Below the pieces are notes generated by a model. That model saw nothing but the letters and a program-made list of their open reading frames with translations, did no database searches and had not been told where the DNA came from. Shown here piece after piece: positions 22,351-33,150 of a DNA stretch of 64,000 nucleotides. A program made the translations under genes and the position numbers. The stretch is from contig FWCC01000106.1 in NCBI GenBank assembly GCA_900169235.1, forward strand, positions 1 to 64,000. The letters run 5' to 3'. Position 1 is the first letter of the stretch, and the number at the start of each line of letters is the position of its first letter. The stretch comes from Zarea fungicola. Its lineage: Eukaryota > Ascomycota > Sordariomycetes > Hypocreales > Cordycipitaceae.

Positions 22351-23820
22351 ATGAGTTCACAGGACAGCATCAATGGCCTTGCAGCCCAGATTTCTGAGCT
22401 TGCCGGAGGCTTCACCAAGAGCCTTGCGGACGCGAATATTGCCGAGCCTGATTTCTCGTCTACCAGTCCTACAAGCTACCAGGGCTTGACAGGAGAGATG
22501 TTTCTTCATCGACAGGAGCTCTTGGACAAGATTACAGACATGTGGTACCTTGTCCAAGGACCGAGCGAAAGTTTGTTCAATTATGTGCACACAGTAAGTG
22601 GCTGCGCTGCCGCACCTGACTAAACAATTATTCTGGCCAGCCAGCTGATTGATTCTCCAAGGTCATCCCCGATGTCATGGCACTCAATGTTATGAACCAC
22701 TTTGACTTCTGGTCTGCTGTGCCGCTCGACGGCTCTGCATCCGTTGCTGACATAGCCAAACACACAAATTTACCGTCCGAGGTGGTCAAGCGCTTCATTG
22801 AGCATGCTTTGACACTGCGGCTCTTCTCTCCAGAGGGGGATTTTAAGGTGACTGGCCGAGTTCAGCATTCATGTAGATCAGCCGCTCTTGCCAAATCCAC
22901 TGGCCTTCGTGCGCTCGTATCTACAGTGATTGATGATGCAGGAGCGCCGATGCTGGCTATGAACAAAGCACTCGAGCTACACGCTCGCGGGCAGCCTGGT
23001 TTGAGCAAGGACATGACAAAAACAGCCTTTGCTCTGCACCAGAAGGGAGCAACCATTGGAAACTACACGACCTCTTGGGAGTATATTGAGAACGATGGTG
23101 AGGGCGAGCGAAAAGGATGGAGACAGAGAAACTTTGTCGAATTTATGAGATATATAAAAGACATCTTTGGACTTGAACCAGCACTCAAAGACTCTTTCGA
23201 CTGGAAGGCTCTTGGTGCATCTACCGTCGTGGATGTAAGTTGCCTACAAGTGAACATTCATGCTGCAGTGGTTGGAGGTTAATGCGATAGAATAGTTGGG
23301 CGGTTCCGGAGGCCATGACGCATTCTTTCTCGCTGAACAGTTTCCGGAGCTCAAAATTGTTGTAGAAGATCTCCCAGAAGCTCAGTCCGCATTCAACAAA
23401 CACCAGCCAGAGGCCTTGAAGGAGCGTGTCACCTTTACCGCACACGACTTCTTCAACCCTCAAACAGTACAACCGGATGTCTTCCTCATCAAGCTTATTC
23501 TCCATGACTGGCCAGATGAGGAAAGTGTCAAGATTCTACAGGGTCTCATTCCTGCTATGCGACCCGGCACTCGTGTTTTCTTCCTCGACTTTGTCGGCAA
23601 GCAGGACTCTGAGGGTGGGCAGCCACCAATGCCACGATCGATTCAGCAGATGGGCACCGCAACTGACTTGAGAATGATGGCGCTTTTTAGCGGCAAAGAG
23701 AGACCGGCTGAGGCCTGGAAGGCGCTTTTCAAAGCCGCCGATGAGCGATTCCAGATTGTTCGCTTCGAAGCTAACCCATTGACCTTTTATGTCGTCATTG
23801 AGGTCGAATGGCAGGGCTGA
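22351..23820 (+). CDS. SAM-dependent O-methyltransferase (plant-type, dimeric class)
   Basis: Exons 22351-22593, 22662-23234 and 23296-23820, all phase 0, give 446 residues. The N-terminal part holds a winged-helix dimerisation domain (VPLDGSASVADIAKHTNLP). The Rossmann domain shows the SAM loop VVDLGGSGGHDAFFLAEQFP, the acidic ribose binder VVEDLP, and LILHDWPDEESVKIL with the catalytic His used to deprotonate a hydroxyl. This is the usual layout of fungal O-methyltransferases that act on phenols, polyketides and sugars. It is divergent from glycosyltransferase B and reads towards the flavin monooxygenase, so it may methylate the aglycone or the attached sugar. The length is somewhat above the 400 or so residues common in the family because of an N-terminal extension. 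Confidence 0.9.
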
Positions 23821-24646
23821 GCAGATTCTCACACATGGACTAAGTCGGAGCTGCAGCTACAATACTATAAAAAATAAAAGGGGGATATAATTGCGTAACA
23901 TGGTAATTGAATTGTAAAAATTTCTCTTACTACAAAATTCAAGTTAATTTCATAATACGGCCATCTGTAAACGAAATATACCCTCCTCGCAACAATGTGA
24001 CCGCGTTCTGCACTGAGCACCAACATGCCACGAAGTTGAAGACCCTACGTCCGGAGTCTACGAGTGCTGCCAAGGCAGCTTAGTGCCAGGGCCCAAGCTT
24101 AACCTCATTATTCTCGGCGACGGATCAAAGTCCAGGGGAGGGCATACACTAATTTGGCATACGCCGAGGCGTACATAGATCCGTCGCCTTTATCCTCGTA
24201 TTTAATTTCTTCAATCCTGATTTTAAAGCTACTGGGGTTATGCCTGCGGGTCTTGGCATGTCATGATTTTCGTTGATCGGCATTGGTAGAAGCAGAGCCT
24301 TATGTTGAGCAGATTTCACGACTGAGTATCTTGTCAGTGGACCGGTACTCAGCTCATGTAGATGGATACCCAAAACGAGGTGCAGGATTGCTTGTGTGTG
24401 TAAATCATGCCCCTTATGTCTTGAGCGGAGCGCCGTCGGAAGCCCATATCCCTGCATGAAATGAGTCAAGATGATGCCTGCCTGCGTTTGATGCTTGGCA
24501 TCTTGTTGGTAATTTAAACTTGTGAGGCTTGATTTGTTCTGTTTCTAGTCTGCTTTACAGCGATTGAGGCAACATGCTATAAACCAACTAAATGAACACA
24601 AACAGACGAACCCTTCCTCGCCAGACCAGTGACAGCATCACAAGCA
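23821..24646. other. Intergenic region between O-methyltransferase and flavin monooxygenase
   Basis: About 0.8 kb between two genes on the same strand; contains the terminator of the first and the promoter of the second. Nothing else recognised. Confidence 0.5.
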
Positions 24647-26495
24647 ATGGATGGAACCATATTGCCAACACTGCCAGAGCTGAAGCTCTTTACTTCGCCA
24701 GACAAAATCAATGCGGAAGATTTAGTGACTAAATGGCTCTCTCGTTTGCAGGAGTGCTTCAATCTCAGAAAATTTGAGAGCCTCGACGAGCTTTTAGTCA
24801 AAGACGCATGGTGGAGAGATATCCTTGGCTTAGGCTGGGACTTTTCCACAAAGCAGGGCAATGACAAGATAATCCAACATCTTACCTGCTCCAAGGTTGT
24901 AGTTGGTGACCTTAAACCGTGCAGCTTCGGAGGCCTGAAGCCAGCCATCATTGAGTGGGACGGCCAGACTTGGATTCAGTCTGCATTCACCTTCACCACA
25001 GAGCACGGCAAATGCTGCGGCTTGGTTCGCTTGCAAAATGACTCCGAAATGAGCTGGAAAGCCTGGACCGTCTATACAGAGCTAAAGGAGCTTCACTATC
25101 AGGAAGCTCTAGAAATACGTCGCTGCCAAAGCCGCGCAGCGACATGCAAGAGGCCCGTGGAAAACGGTAATCATGCAGCTCAAGATCCCGACGTTCTCAT
25201 CGTTGGTGCTGGTACGTAACCTTAGTTCTCTTATAATTATGTTGACAATATCATTAATTTGCTACGCAGGACAAGCTGGCGTCTCGCTTGCGGCACGTCT
25301 CAAGCGCATGGGCATAAAAGCACTGCTGGTGGAGAGGCATGTCAGGGTTGGCGATGCATGGAGAGCTCGATACGACTCGGTCACACTCAACACGCCCACC
25401 TTTACCGACCACTATCCGTTCATGAAATATCCAGAAAACTGGCCAGAGTGGCTGACTGGCGCCCAGGCCGCCGACTTCTTGCAGCATTACGCCCAACTAA
25501 TGCAGCTCGAGGTTCTTGTTAACTCGACTGTAACATCTGTTCAACGTACTGATGGCGTGTATGTTGTCCAGGTGAGCGCTCCTGATGGCATGCAAACTCT
25601 TTATGCAAAGCATGTCGTCCTTGCTACAGGTGTTTATTCAGATAACCCTAATGTTCCTCAATTTCAAGGACAGGACAACTTCAAGGGCACAATCTACCAC
25701 TCTAGCCAACGCAAATCTGGAAATCTTATTCCTGACATATCTCAAAAGAGTGTGGTGGTCATAGGCTGCAGCACGAGTGGTCATGATATTTCGCAAGACT
25801 TTGTCAATTGTGGTGCAAAGAGTGTCACGATGATACAGAGACATCCCATATTCACGCTTTCAACCGATTCGTGGAAAACTCTTCAACTCGCCCTGTGGAA
25901 CATGAAAGGCCTCACGACAGAGGAAGCTGATCTCCTGGGTAATTCACTTCCCATTGCCATCGTACGAGCCATGAGTATTGGAGTGACACGTGCAATGGCA
26001 GAAATGGACAAAGAACTTTTGGACGGGCTCCGCCGAGCGGGTATGGCTTTACGTACAGGTGAGGATGGTTATGGGCTGGCAGATCACCAGCTTATCAAAG
26101 GGGGCCATTACTATATTGATCAAGGAGCCTGCAAGATGATTGAAGAGGGCCGCATAAAAGTTCACCATTGTGAGGGAGGGGTTCGAGAGCTTGGCGAAAC
26201 CAGTGTAACTCTGGCAGATGGGACTAAAATTGAGGCCGATGTTGTCGTCTTGGCTACCGGGTTTGAAAATAATATTGAAAACGTGCGCAAACTCATGGGA
26301 GAGGAAGTTGCAGCAACTTTAAAGGGGTTTGGTGACCTGGATGGTGAACAGGAAAGAATAGGGTGGTGGAGACCAACTGGTGTAGACGGATTCTGGTATA
26401 TGACTGGTAGTTTCATGTGGTGTCGACAGTTTTCTCGCGTACTGTCCTTGCAGATAGCTGCGCAGCTCAGAGGATGCAACAACGTAGGGTTATAA
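24647..26495 (+). CDS. Flavin-containing monooxygenase with NTF2/SnoaL-like N-terminal domain
   Basis: Exons 24647-25211 and 25270-26495 give 596 residues. Residues 1 to about 175 resemble the small NTF2-like domain often fused to fungal FMOs. The FAD site is VLIVGAGQAG at about residue 183, split by the intron in the second Gly codon. The FMO fingerprint FKGTIYHSSQ, the NADPH site VVVIGCSTSGHDIS and the late ATGFENN motif follow in order, so the catalytic machinery looks complete. Such enzymes insert oxygen at N, S or carbonyl carbon using FAD, NADPH and O2. The GTG at 24629 is in frame, but the ATG at 24647 fits better. The gene follows the O-methyltransferase and converges on the FkbM methyltransferase gene (gap 218 bp). 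Confidence 0.9.
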
Positions 26496-26713
26496 TTCGG
26501 CTGATGATGTATATATTCATGCATCTCGAATGTATCTCGTTTCTTACAAAAGAAAAGTATGCCTTTGTGCTGGCCTGGGTCTTATATCTCGGCGGCGCTG
26601 GTAGTTATGTTCCTGTCACAGCCGTTAATGCGCTACGTAATAGTACAACGCGCTCTCAGTGAGTAGAAAGAGATTCTCTATGTCATAAAAGTATCCTCAA
26701 CTGATAGCTAACA

Positions 26714-27484
26714 CTATTGGATGCGACGAGCCACAATTGTGTAAAACTCGGCGCCTTTGGGACTCCAGTCGGCCCTTGAGCTTTCTAGACTAAAGCCTTT
26801 GCTTTCAAGCAATAGATTAAGCTCCTCCCGATCTTTACTTAAATCACAAGTCTCAAGCACAACATTCTGTACCATGTTCCAATGCTCATCACTGATGCCC
26901 TTGAGCACACCAAGCTCTGCACCTTCAACGTCAACCTTGAGAAGATCGATGGTGGTAAACTCTTCACTACTCAATACATCAGAGAGCCGTTTTATTTCCA
27001 CTTCCACTTTCCCAGCATCTCCAAACATCTTGTCAGTAAAGTTGGTTCCCACTTCAGCCCCAAGCAGGTCCTGGAATCTCTTCTTCTCGTCAGGAACGAG
27101 CGTAGAGTTGCCAGGTAAGTGTGGGAAAAAAGTTAGAGAGCCTTGTCCAGTCTCTTCACCGAGGGCACACCGGTGTGTTTGCACCCCATCCAGCTTGTGG
27201 AGGGCAACATTCTTGTTGAGAACGGTAAACGTGTCCGGCGCCGGCTCGAAGCAGAGCAGCTTGCAGTTTGGATATTTCTTCTTCATGTACACTGTAAACA
27301 GTCCAATGTTGGCTCCAACATCCACTATAAATCGCGGGTCTGAAAGCTGGGCAACATCGTAGCAGTTGTCACCAAAGATTTCCTTGTAAATGAAACGCGC
27401 TTCATGCTCTCCGCTGGGGAATCCGTTGTAGCTCGCGACGTGGCAGGAGAAATCCTCACCAAGTTTTATGATTTTTGTATCCAT
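26714..27484 (-). CDS. FkbM-family methyltransferase
   Basis: A single exon of 256 codons. The SAM loop is FIVDVGANIGLFTVYM, followed by the acidic LLCFEPAPDTFTVL and by LLKVDVEGAELGVLKG, the late motif that defines FkbM-type methyltransferases. In bacteria FkbM acts on a macrolide hydroxyl, and relatives methylate sugars and other small molecules. It is a second methyltransferase in this cluster with a fold subgroup different from the plant-type enzyme at 22351-23820. There are no introns, in contrast to most neighbours. Sugar O-methylation after glycosylation is one attractive role, but acceptor identity is unknown. Confidence 0.88.
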   Translation of the reverse strand: MDTKIIKLGEDFSCHVASYNGFPSGEHEARFIYKEIFGDNCYDVAQLSDPRFIVDVGANIGLFTVYMKKKYPNCKLLCFEPAPDTFTVLNKNVALHKLDGVQTHRCALGEETGQGSLTFFPHLPGNSTLVPDEKKRFQDLLGAEVGTNFTDKMFGDAGKVEVEIKRLSDVLSSEEFTTIDLLKVDVEGAELGVLKGISDEHWNMVQNVVLETCDLSKDREELNLLLESKGFSLESSRADWSPKGAEFYTIVARRIQ

Positions 27485-28904
27485 TTTCTATTATGTTATT
27501 GACGAATGGAATCGTGAATGTGTGAGATACAATGATATTGACAGTGTGGGGAATGAAGAAAGAAAGGTGGTGACGGGCGCTAACCTACTACAAAGAGCAC
27601 TTACACCAGGTTCGTTCTAATTCATCTATTCGACGTCAAGGTTTCTATACATATGAGGGATTTTATTCTCTCCTCCGTGCAGCCGATAGAGGAGAAAATT
27701 TAGAGTGTTTCTCAATCCGGTAAGACTGATAAGATGGGATTGATTAGATCATTAGGCTTCGCTGAGGCTGAGGAGCTGGAAAAGTTCGGCTTTCGGGTGA
27801 GCATGTTGACAGCGGACACTTGTTCCCTACACTGACGTATTTTTCGGGTTTTTTACATGTTTTAGCCGCAGGGGACAGAACAAATTCAGCCTGCTAAAGC
27901 CGAGTCCAGGATCAGCAACAGTTTATGTCCCACATATCAGCCCTTGCCGCACTTCAGCTAGACTATGACCACTTGGCAGGCCATTTACGTGGATCCGTAT
28001 ATGAATCTATCCAGTATACGCCCATGCTGGCTGCCCACTGTCAAGCCCGGCCCGTCTGAAAACATGGATCTGCATCGTACGTGGCTACGTGTCATTTCCC
28101 AGTGTTCCCTGTAACTAACAGCCTTACTTCATGCCAATCAGAGAGAGACTTAACCTTGTTTTGTTGCCTACTTTCTAATTACAGATGCTCTTGTCCTCCG
28201 GCTTTCCCGCCAAGAGACGAGACCAAGCCGGAAAACCCGTCGCACCGCAATTTGTCGTTCGGCCAAGGAATAGCTGCCCCTCTCCTTCCGATTTTTTTTC
28301 GTAAAATTAGACTTGGCAAAAGTAGAGAAAGAATATTGTCTAGATGCTGTATTTATGCCGGTAGTTGAGAGCAGAAAGGGTCACCCGCTTTGTGGTCGCG
28401 CGGCAACTCCATATTTGAAGCTCCACGTCACGGCAAGCTCCGCTCAACGGCCTCATCCCCCAACCCCCCCTGAAATCGATTGTACTGAGTAGGCATAGCA
28501 AATGTCGTAACAGGCTTACTGTAGTACTCCATAACTACACTGCTACCATTATTTGAATTGAAAGGAAGAAACGTCTATCAGCTGCCCCCACACGGCTAGC
28601 GGGACGTTACCCTATACTAAGAGTAGAAATTGCAATACCAAGTGAAAAGTAATTGTATATGCAAGATTAAGTGGCAGGATGTCTCGTTGTGAAGGTTAGG
28701 GACTGTTTAGATTTTTGGAAGATCGGGGTATACTCTTGAGATTGGTTATGATTCTTGCGATCGCAAGCGCAACAATTTTTATCTAGTTTGAAAAGGAATC
28801 CAGGGATTTGAAAAACGAATGACCAATTACCTGCTTCGAAAGCGCGCAACTAATAACAATGCCTGAATTCTTCAGTCTGCCTTGGCTGCTTTCTAAATAC
28901 TTAA
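27485..28904. other. Intergenic region with promoter of the FkbM gene
   Basis: About 1.4 kb between two minus-strand genes. Several short frames, no family resemblance, no RNA gene. Long for a tandem pair, so an undetected exon or a lost gene is possible. Confidence 0.4.
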
Positions 28905-30031
28905 TCAGTCATCATGAAAGTAGCGCTCACATACATCAGCATAAAACTGTCGCCCAACGTCACGATGACTCCGAATTTTGGTGCGTAATTGACTCTCGCC
29001 CCAAGTGTCATATCTGCCCTTCAAAAAAGCCGAGTCGATACTGCTTCCCTCCTCAGATTCCATGGCATCCATTTGGCGAAACTCAGGACTGTGGAAATGC
29101 TTCGCCAGAGTTCCCACCGCTTCTTCCTTTGTCAGGTTGCGCCGCACACCCTGGAAGAACGGGATGCTGAATCGTTCATGCGGCCCGGCAAGAACACGGT
29201 GCGTCGTTGCCTTGCAGATACCATTCGTCACCACTTCGAATGCCTGCCCAATATTGACAACAAAAGTGCCCGGGATCACGGGCACGTCAATCCAGTCGCC
29301 GCTCTTGTTGAGCACCTGTAGACCGTTGACGTGGGGAGCAGAGGCTTGTAGCAGAAACGTCCACCAGCCGGAGGAATCTTTGTGAGGTCCGACGCCCTGC
29401 ACCTCGGTGCCGTCATCGCCAGCCCCTGGGTAGTGGACGAGTTTGAGTCGGTGCTGGTCAGAGAGGAAGGGAATAAAGGTGTTTTGAGGAAGACGTAGTG
29501 CTTTTGCCACTAGGTGGAGAAACCTTTCACCCAGCGACGTCATCTCCTTGATGTACGTTTCCACGATGGGCCGGAGTTGAGGGCATCTGGATGGCCACTT
29601 TTGACTCGTGAGCTGAAATCCAGCAACATCGCCGTGGAATCCCTACATACCTGATTTGGACCGCGCAGTCTTTCATAGAGCGGAAGCCCTTCCTTCCAGG
29701 TCGCTGTTAATTCATTCGCAAGTTCAAACTGCTCCCGCTGGTCAACCTTGCCCGCAGTCATCTCGGACCCCTCATCGCTGTACCCCAGAAAATGCGGAGA
29801 GTTGTTTAGTGCAACGTCAGCTTTATTCTCTGCTGTAAGGCTGAAGAGTATAGGCAAGATATCTACCAAATCGCTTATGACCTTTTCAGCAACACCATGG
29901 TTCTCAACATACAAGAAACCAACTTCAGTCAGCGCGTAGCGAAGCTGAGATAACAGACTAGCTTCTGAGCCTGGATCAGCGGCAAGAGAAAGATTAATGC
30001 GAGGTATACTGGTAAAACTCTCTGATGCCAT
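28905..30031 (-). CDS. 2-oxoglutarate/Fe(II)-dependent oxygenase (isopenicillin-N-synthase-like)
   Basis: Exons 30031-29651 and 29597-28905 join in phase 0 across a 53-nt intron to give 357 residues. The N-terminal DIOX region has IPRINLSL and GFLYVENHGV. The iron triad is visible as PHKDSSGW (His-x-Asp) and THRVLAGP (His), and the 2-oxoglutarate anchor is RFSIPFF (Arg-x-Ser). These residues form the jelly-roll site that hydroxylates, desaturates, epoxidises or rearranges small molecules. The next gene upstream is the FAD oxidoreductase, on the same strand and 295 bp away. The junction NQ|WPSRCPQLRP gives the expected helix after the intron; the alternative frame read through the intron does not. 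Confidence 0.9.
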
Positions 30032-30071
30032 GGCGTCAATGGTAGATGCGTGGTTGTGTCGTGAAGCTCAA

Positions 30072-30086
30072 GTCCGACGATCGGAC
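30072..30086. promoter_or_regulatory. Palindrome GTCCGA-N3-TCGGAC upstream of the oxygenase
   Basis: Two perfect 6-bp inverted arms separated by CGA, 41 bp before the oxygenase start codon. CGG-type half-sites suit a fungal Zn2Cys6 regulator. No binding is shown. Confidence 0.4.
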
Positions 30087-30325
30087 ACAATGGAGGCTAT
30101 AGCGAAGTACTACAGTGGATTACAGGGTGATGGCGTGATCCTGTTGCCGACACGACTGAACGGACGTGCTGGCAACGCTCAACTCATCAACAGGGCGCCC
30201 GAACAAAACATTAAATATTTAAGGGACGGGAAAAACATGTCGTATTGAGCCTTGCAACTTCAATTGAGAATTTCTGAAAAAGGGATCACTGTTCTTGCTT
30301 TTAAATGATGGTGCCTAGGGCCAGT

Positions 30326-31804
30326 CTATTGGCCATAGCTGTCGGACATTTTTATCCCAAGCCATTTCCAGCAACCTACACGGGCGCATTAGTAGATGAA
30401 CAGCCACATTGGCGACGCAATGGAATATGCGACTTACCTGATAGATATAAATCTGTTCCAAAAAAACGATCCATAATCTCTACTCCTGACTCGGTTCCGT
30501 CAGGCCCTGACGCGACGGCCTTCTTTCCGACAGCCATGACAATCATTGGAGGTATTTCGACTAATTCACCGAAAACTGGAATGTGACCAATGGCCTTTTG
30601 CAGGACGAGCTGATGAATATTCATTGCGACCAAATGGCCGGCTCGCATGGCGCCACCGCAGCGCTTTATGCCAGACCAGTTTGCGGCGTCACCAGCGCAG
30701 AAATGGGCATCGGCGTTGGGGATTTGGGCCGGAAGCATGAGGCTTGAGTAAAAGAGGAAATAATTAGTCGTCTCGTGCAGTCATGTAACGATGCAGAGTA
30801 GAACAAAAACTTACTTTGGTCTGATATTAACTTTACCCTCGTTGTCTAGAGCAGCGGCGGGCAGGAATTCCGTCGCAGGAATGCTTTGAGACACTCCGAC
30901 TATAACCACACTGGCCTCTGCCGTATTGCCATTCGTGAAGTGAGCAACATATTTTCTTGAGCCATCCGTGGACTCGACGGCCTCATGGCGGTCCAGGCGA
31001 TGATTCAAAAGTACCTCGACATTGGCATCCTTGAGCAGCTCAAGGGAGACATCCTTGCACTCATCACTGAGACCTTCAGATGATAGCAGCTTGTCTCTGG
31101 AGTGCGCGAGCACGACTTTAATGTGCGGCATGGTTAGCTTGAGCTCGGCAGCCATTTCAATACCGACGGCGCCGCCACCGACAACCAAGACGCCGGCCTT
31201 TGCATTGCCAACTTGGTTGATATGGGCTTGCGTTTCGTCCAGGTATTCCTTGTAAGTCAAGGTTTGGGGAACGACGGGCCAGACTCTGCGGTAGCCAGTT
31301 GCGGCGCAAAAGTAGTCATACTCCAGGTCGATGCTTTCCTTCCCGCCATGCAACACCACGGTCGCCTTTTTGTTGTCGCAGTCTACTTTTGACAGACTGC
31401 CATGGATAAAATTAATATTCTCTCTCTGAAGATCAGTCATGTCCTGGAATTTAGCCCATGCTTTTTTTCTGTAGGCCTCGTCTGCTAGCGCAAGTGGTGC
31501 GCCAACAATGTGCACTGTAGCAACATGTTAGAGGAGACTGACAGTTGGCCAAGCGCTACGGATGAGTGTTTCAAGTCATTGAAATGCATAATTGCTACTT
31601 ACAGAAGCCATCTCTTTCATCTATGATTGTAACCTCAAATTTGATCTGCGGCCAGTCTTGGTCAAAGACAAGAGGCTCAAGGTTCATACGTGGTGACACA
31701 TCATTATGAAGATCAAGTAGATTGACAGCTACCGAGAGACCAGCGTAGCTTCCACCCGCGACCAAGACCTTTACGGTAACTGCTGAGGGAGTGGCTGAGG
31801 GCAT
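30326..31804 (-). CDS. FAD/NAD(P)-dependent oxidoreductase (AIF/FSP1-like)
   Basis: Exons 31804-31603, 31514-30815, 30742-30438 and 30375-30326 give 418 residues. The first dinucleotide fold is VKVLVAGGSYAGLSVAV, the second is AGVLVVGGGAVGIEMAAELK, and a late FAD motif reads HFCAGDAANW. This order matches the AIF-like/FSP1-like NAD(P)H:quinone oxidoreductase group. The small last exon gives an aromatic C-terminus (CWKWLGIKM). Relatives reduce quinones or other electron acceptors with NAD(P)H. It lies upstream of the 2-oxoglutarate oxygenase, both on the minus strand, and is divergent from the MFS gene. A role in redox tailoring or in reducing a quinone product is inference. Confidence 0.87.
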
Positions 31805-33150
31805 ATTGGGTGGCGTGTGACTCTGGGCTTTTTTGTTTCACGATATTGGTCGGCTGTACGGAGTCGTGGGCTACTAAGAAGGATGTTGAGAAATAAGCGA
31901 GGGCAGGACTTGGCTTTGCCAACAGCACCCAGAAAAGCCAAAAGTTACTCGGGCCAAGGTAACCCGCTCCGAGGCAGTTCCGACGAAGAGGGACCAGATT
32001 CGTATGCTTGTTGTGCGGCTAACCTCAAAGGCTTCAAAAGTTGGGTCGCCGAGAAGGAAAAATAGTGGCGCGGTGCCTCGTTTTGCAGATCAATAGCCGT
32101 CAGTTGATTGTCCATTTTTCTTCTATTCCACTTTCAGACTCCAGCGTCTTCCTTACATTAAGTGGGCTGTTGATGCTGGTGGCGATTCTCTCCAAAATAC
32201 CCGTTCCGACGGCCCAAACATGACTGGCAGACTAATCTAATCAGTTCCCATCTTATCAATCATCAAAAACCTCCCATTCAGGTCCAGGTGACACGCCAAC
32301 GGCAAAATTTTCGCGGCCAATTAAAGCCTCTTGGCGTCCCACACCCCCCATTCGCTGCGAGCACTTTTTATTCTACTTCTCGCATGTCACATGGATTTAA
32401 TTTACCTAGTGGCGCCACCCGCACATTGGTTTGCTCCGCTAGAGGATGAGATGTGTCACGGTTATCGTTATGAGAACGAGGTTCCGAATGGTTCCACCTG
32501 CTGGTAGGATCTTGCCCCTTCTACCTCTTGACCGTTCTGTAGCAGAAACCTAATATCAGCCCATAACTAAATCGAATACTACACGGCGACTGCAACTACG
32601 GGAAGCAAGATTGACTTCTCTCACTTCTCCACATCTCGATGGGGGCTTCGGGGGGCTTCATTGTCTCAACATGTCTGGGCACCGTAACCCAAACTCCGCC
32701 AGTAACCATGTCCCAGTAGGGAGCAATTGTTCAACCTTAAAATTAAAGAATTATGACCCGGTTTAAACCGGGCACACGACAAAGGGGTCTGCCTACCCAG
32801 TTGCATATCTGATCCGTGAGGCTATTGCCAAGACGCTTAAGCAATACCCTTGGCTGAGGCTGCGCTGGGTTGCAGTGATGGGCTGCAATTATTGCCGCGG
32901 CAAATTTCTTCAGTTTGAGAGAAAGAGAAAAAAATCTTGCTGGATCCGTTTTCGGAGTCTATTTATTTAATAGGCTCTCCCAAATCAGAAAAAGATGTAC
33001 ATTTAGAGCCACTTGCCCGCATCCTGCATCGTAACTTTGCAGCTCGTGTCAAGACACATCTTCTGTGCCCTTTCCGTTGGTACTAGCTTATCACCAATCT
33101 TGCAATACTATTTTTCTTCATTGACAAGCAGATCTTTGATTTATTTAAGC
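31805..33150. promoter_or_regulatory. Divergent promoter region, FAD oxidoreductase / MFS transporter
   Basis: A 1.35-kb gap between opposing starts. It holds a TCGCCGA half-site at 32046-32052 and two CTTATCA sites (TGATAAG on the other strand, a GATA-factor consensus) at 32252-32258 and 33087-33093. GATA factors control iron uptake and nitrogen genes in fungi; with two sites by eye this is only suggestive. Confidence 0.4.
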
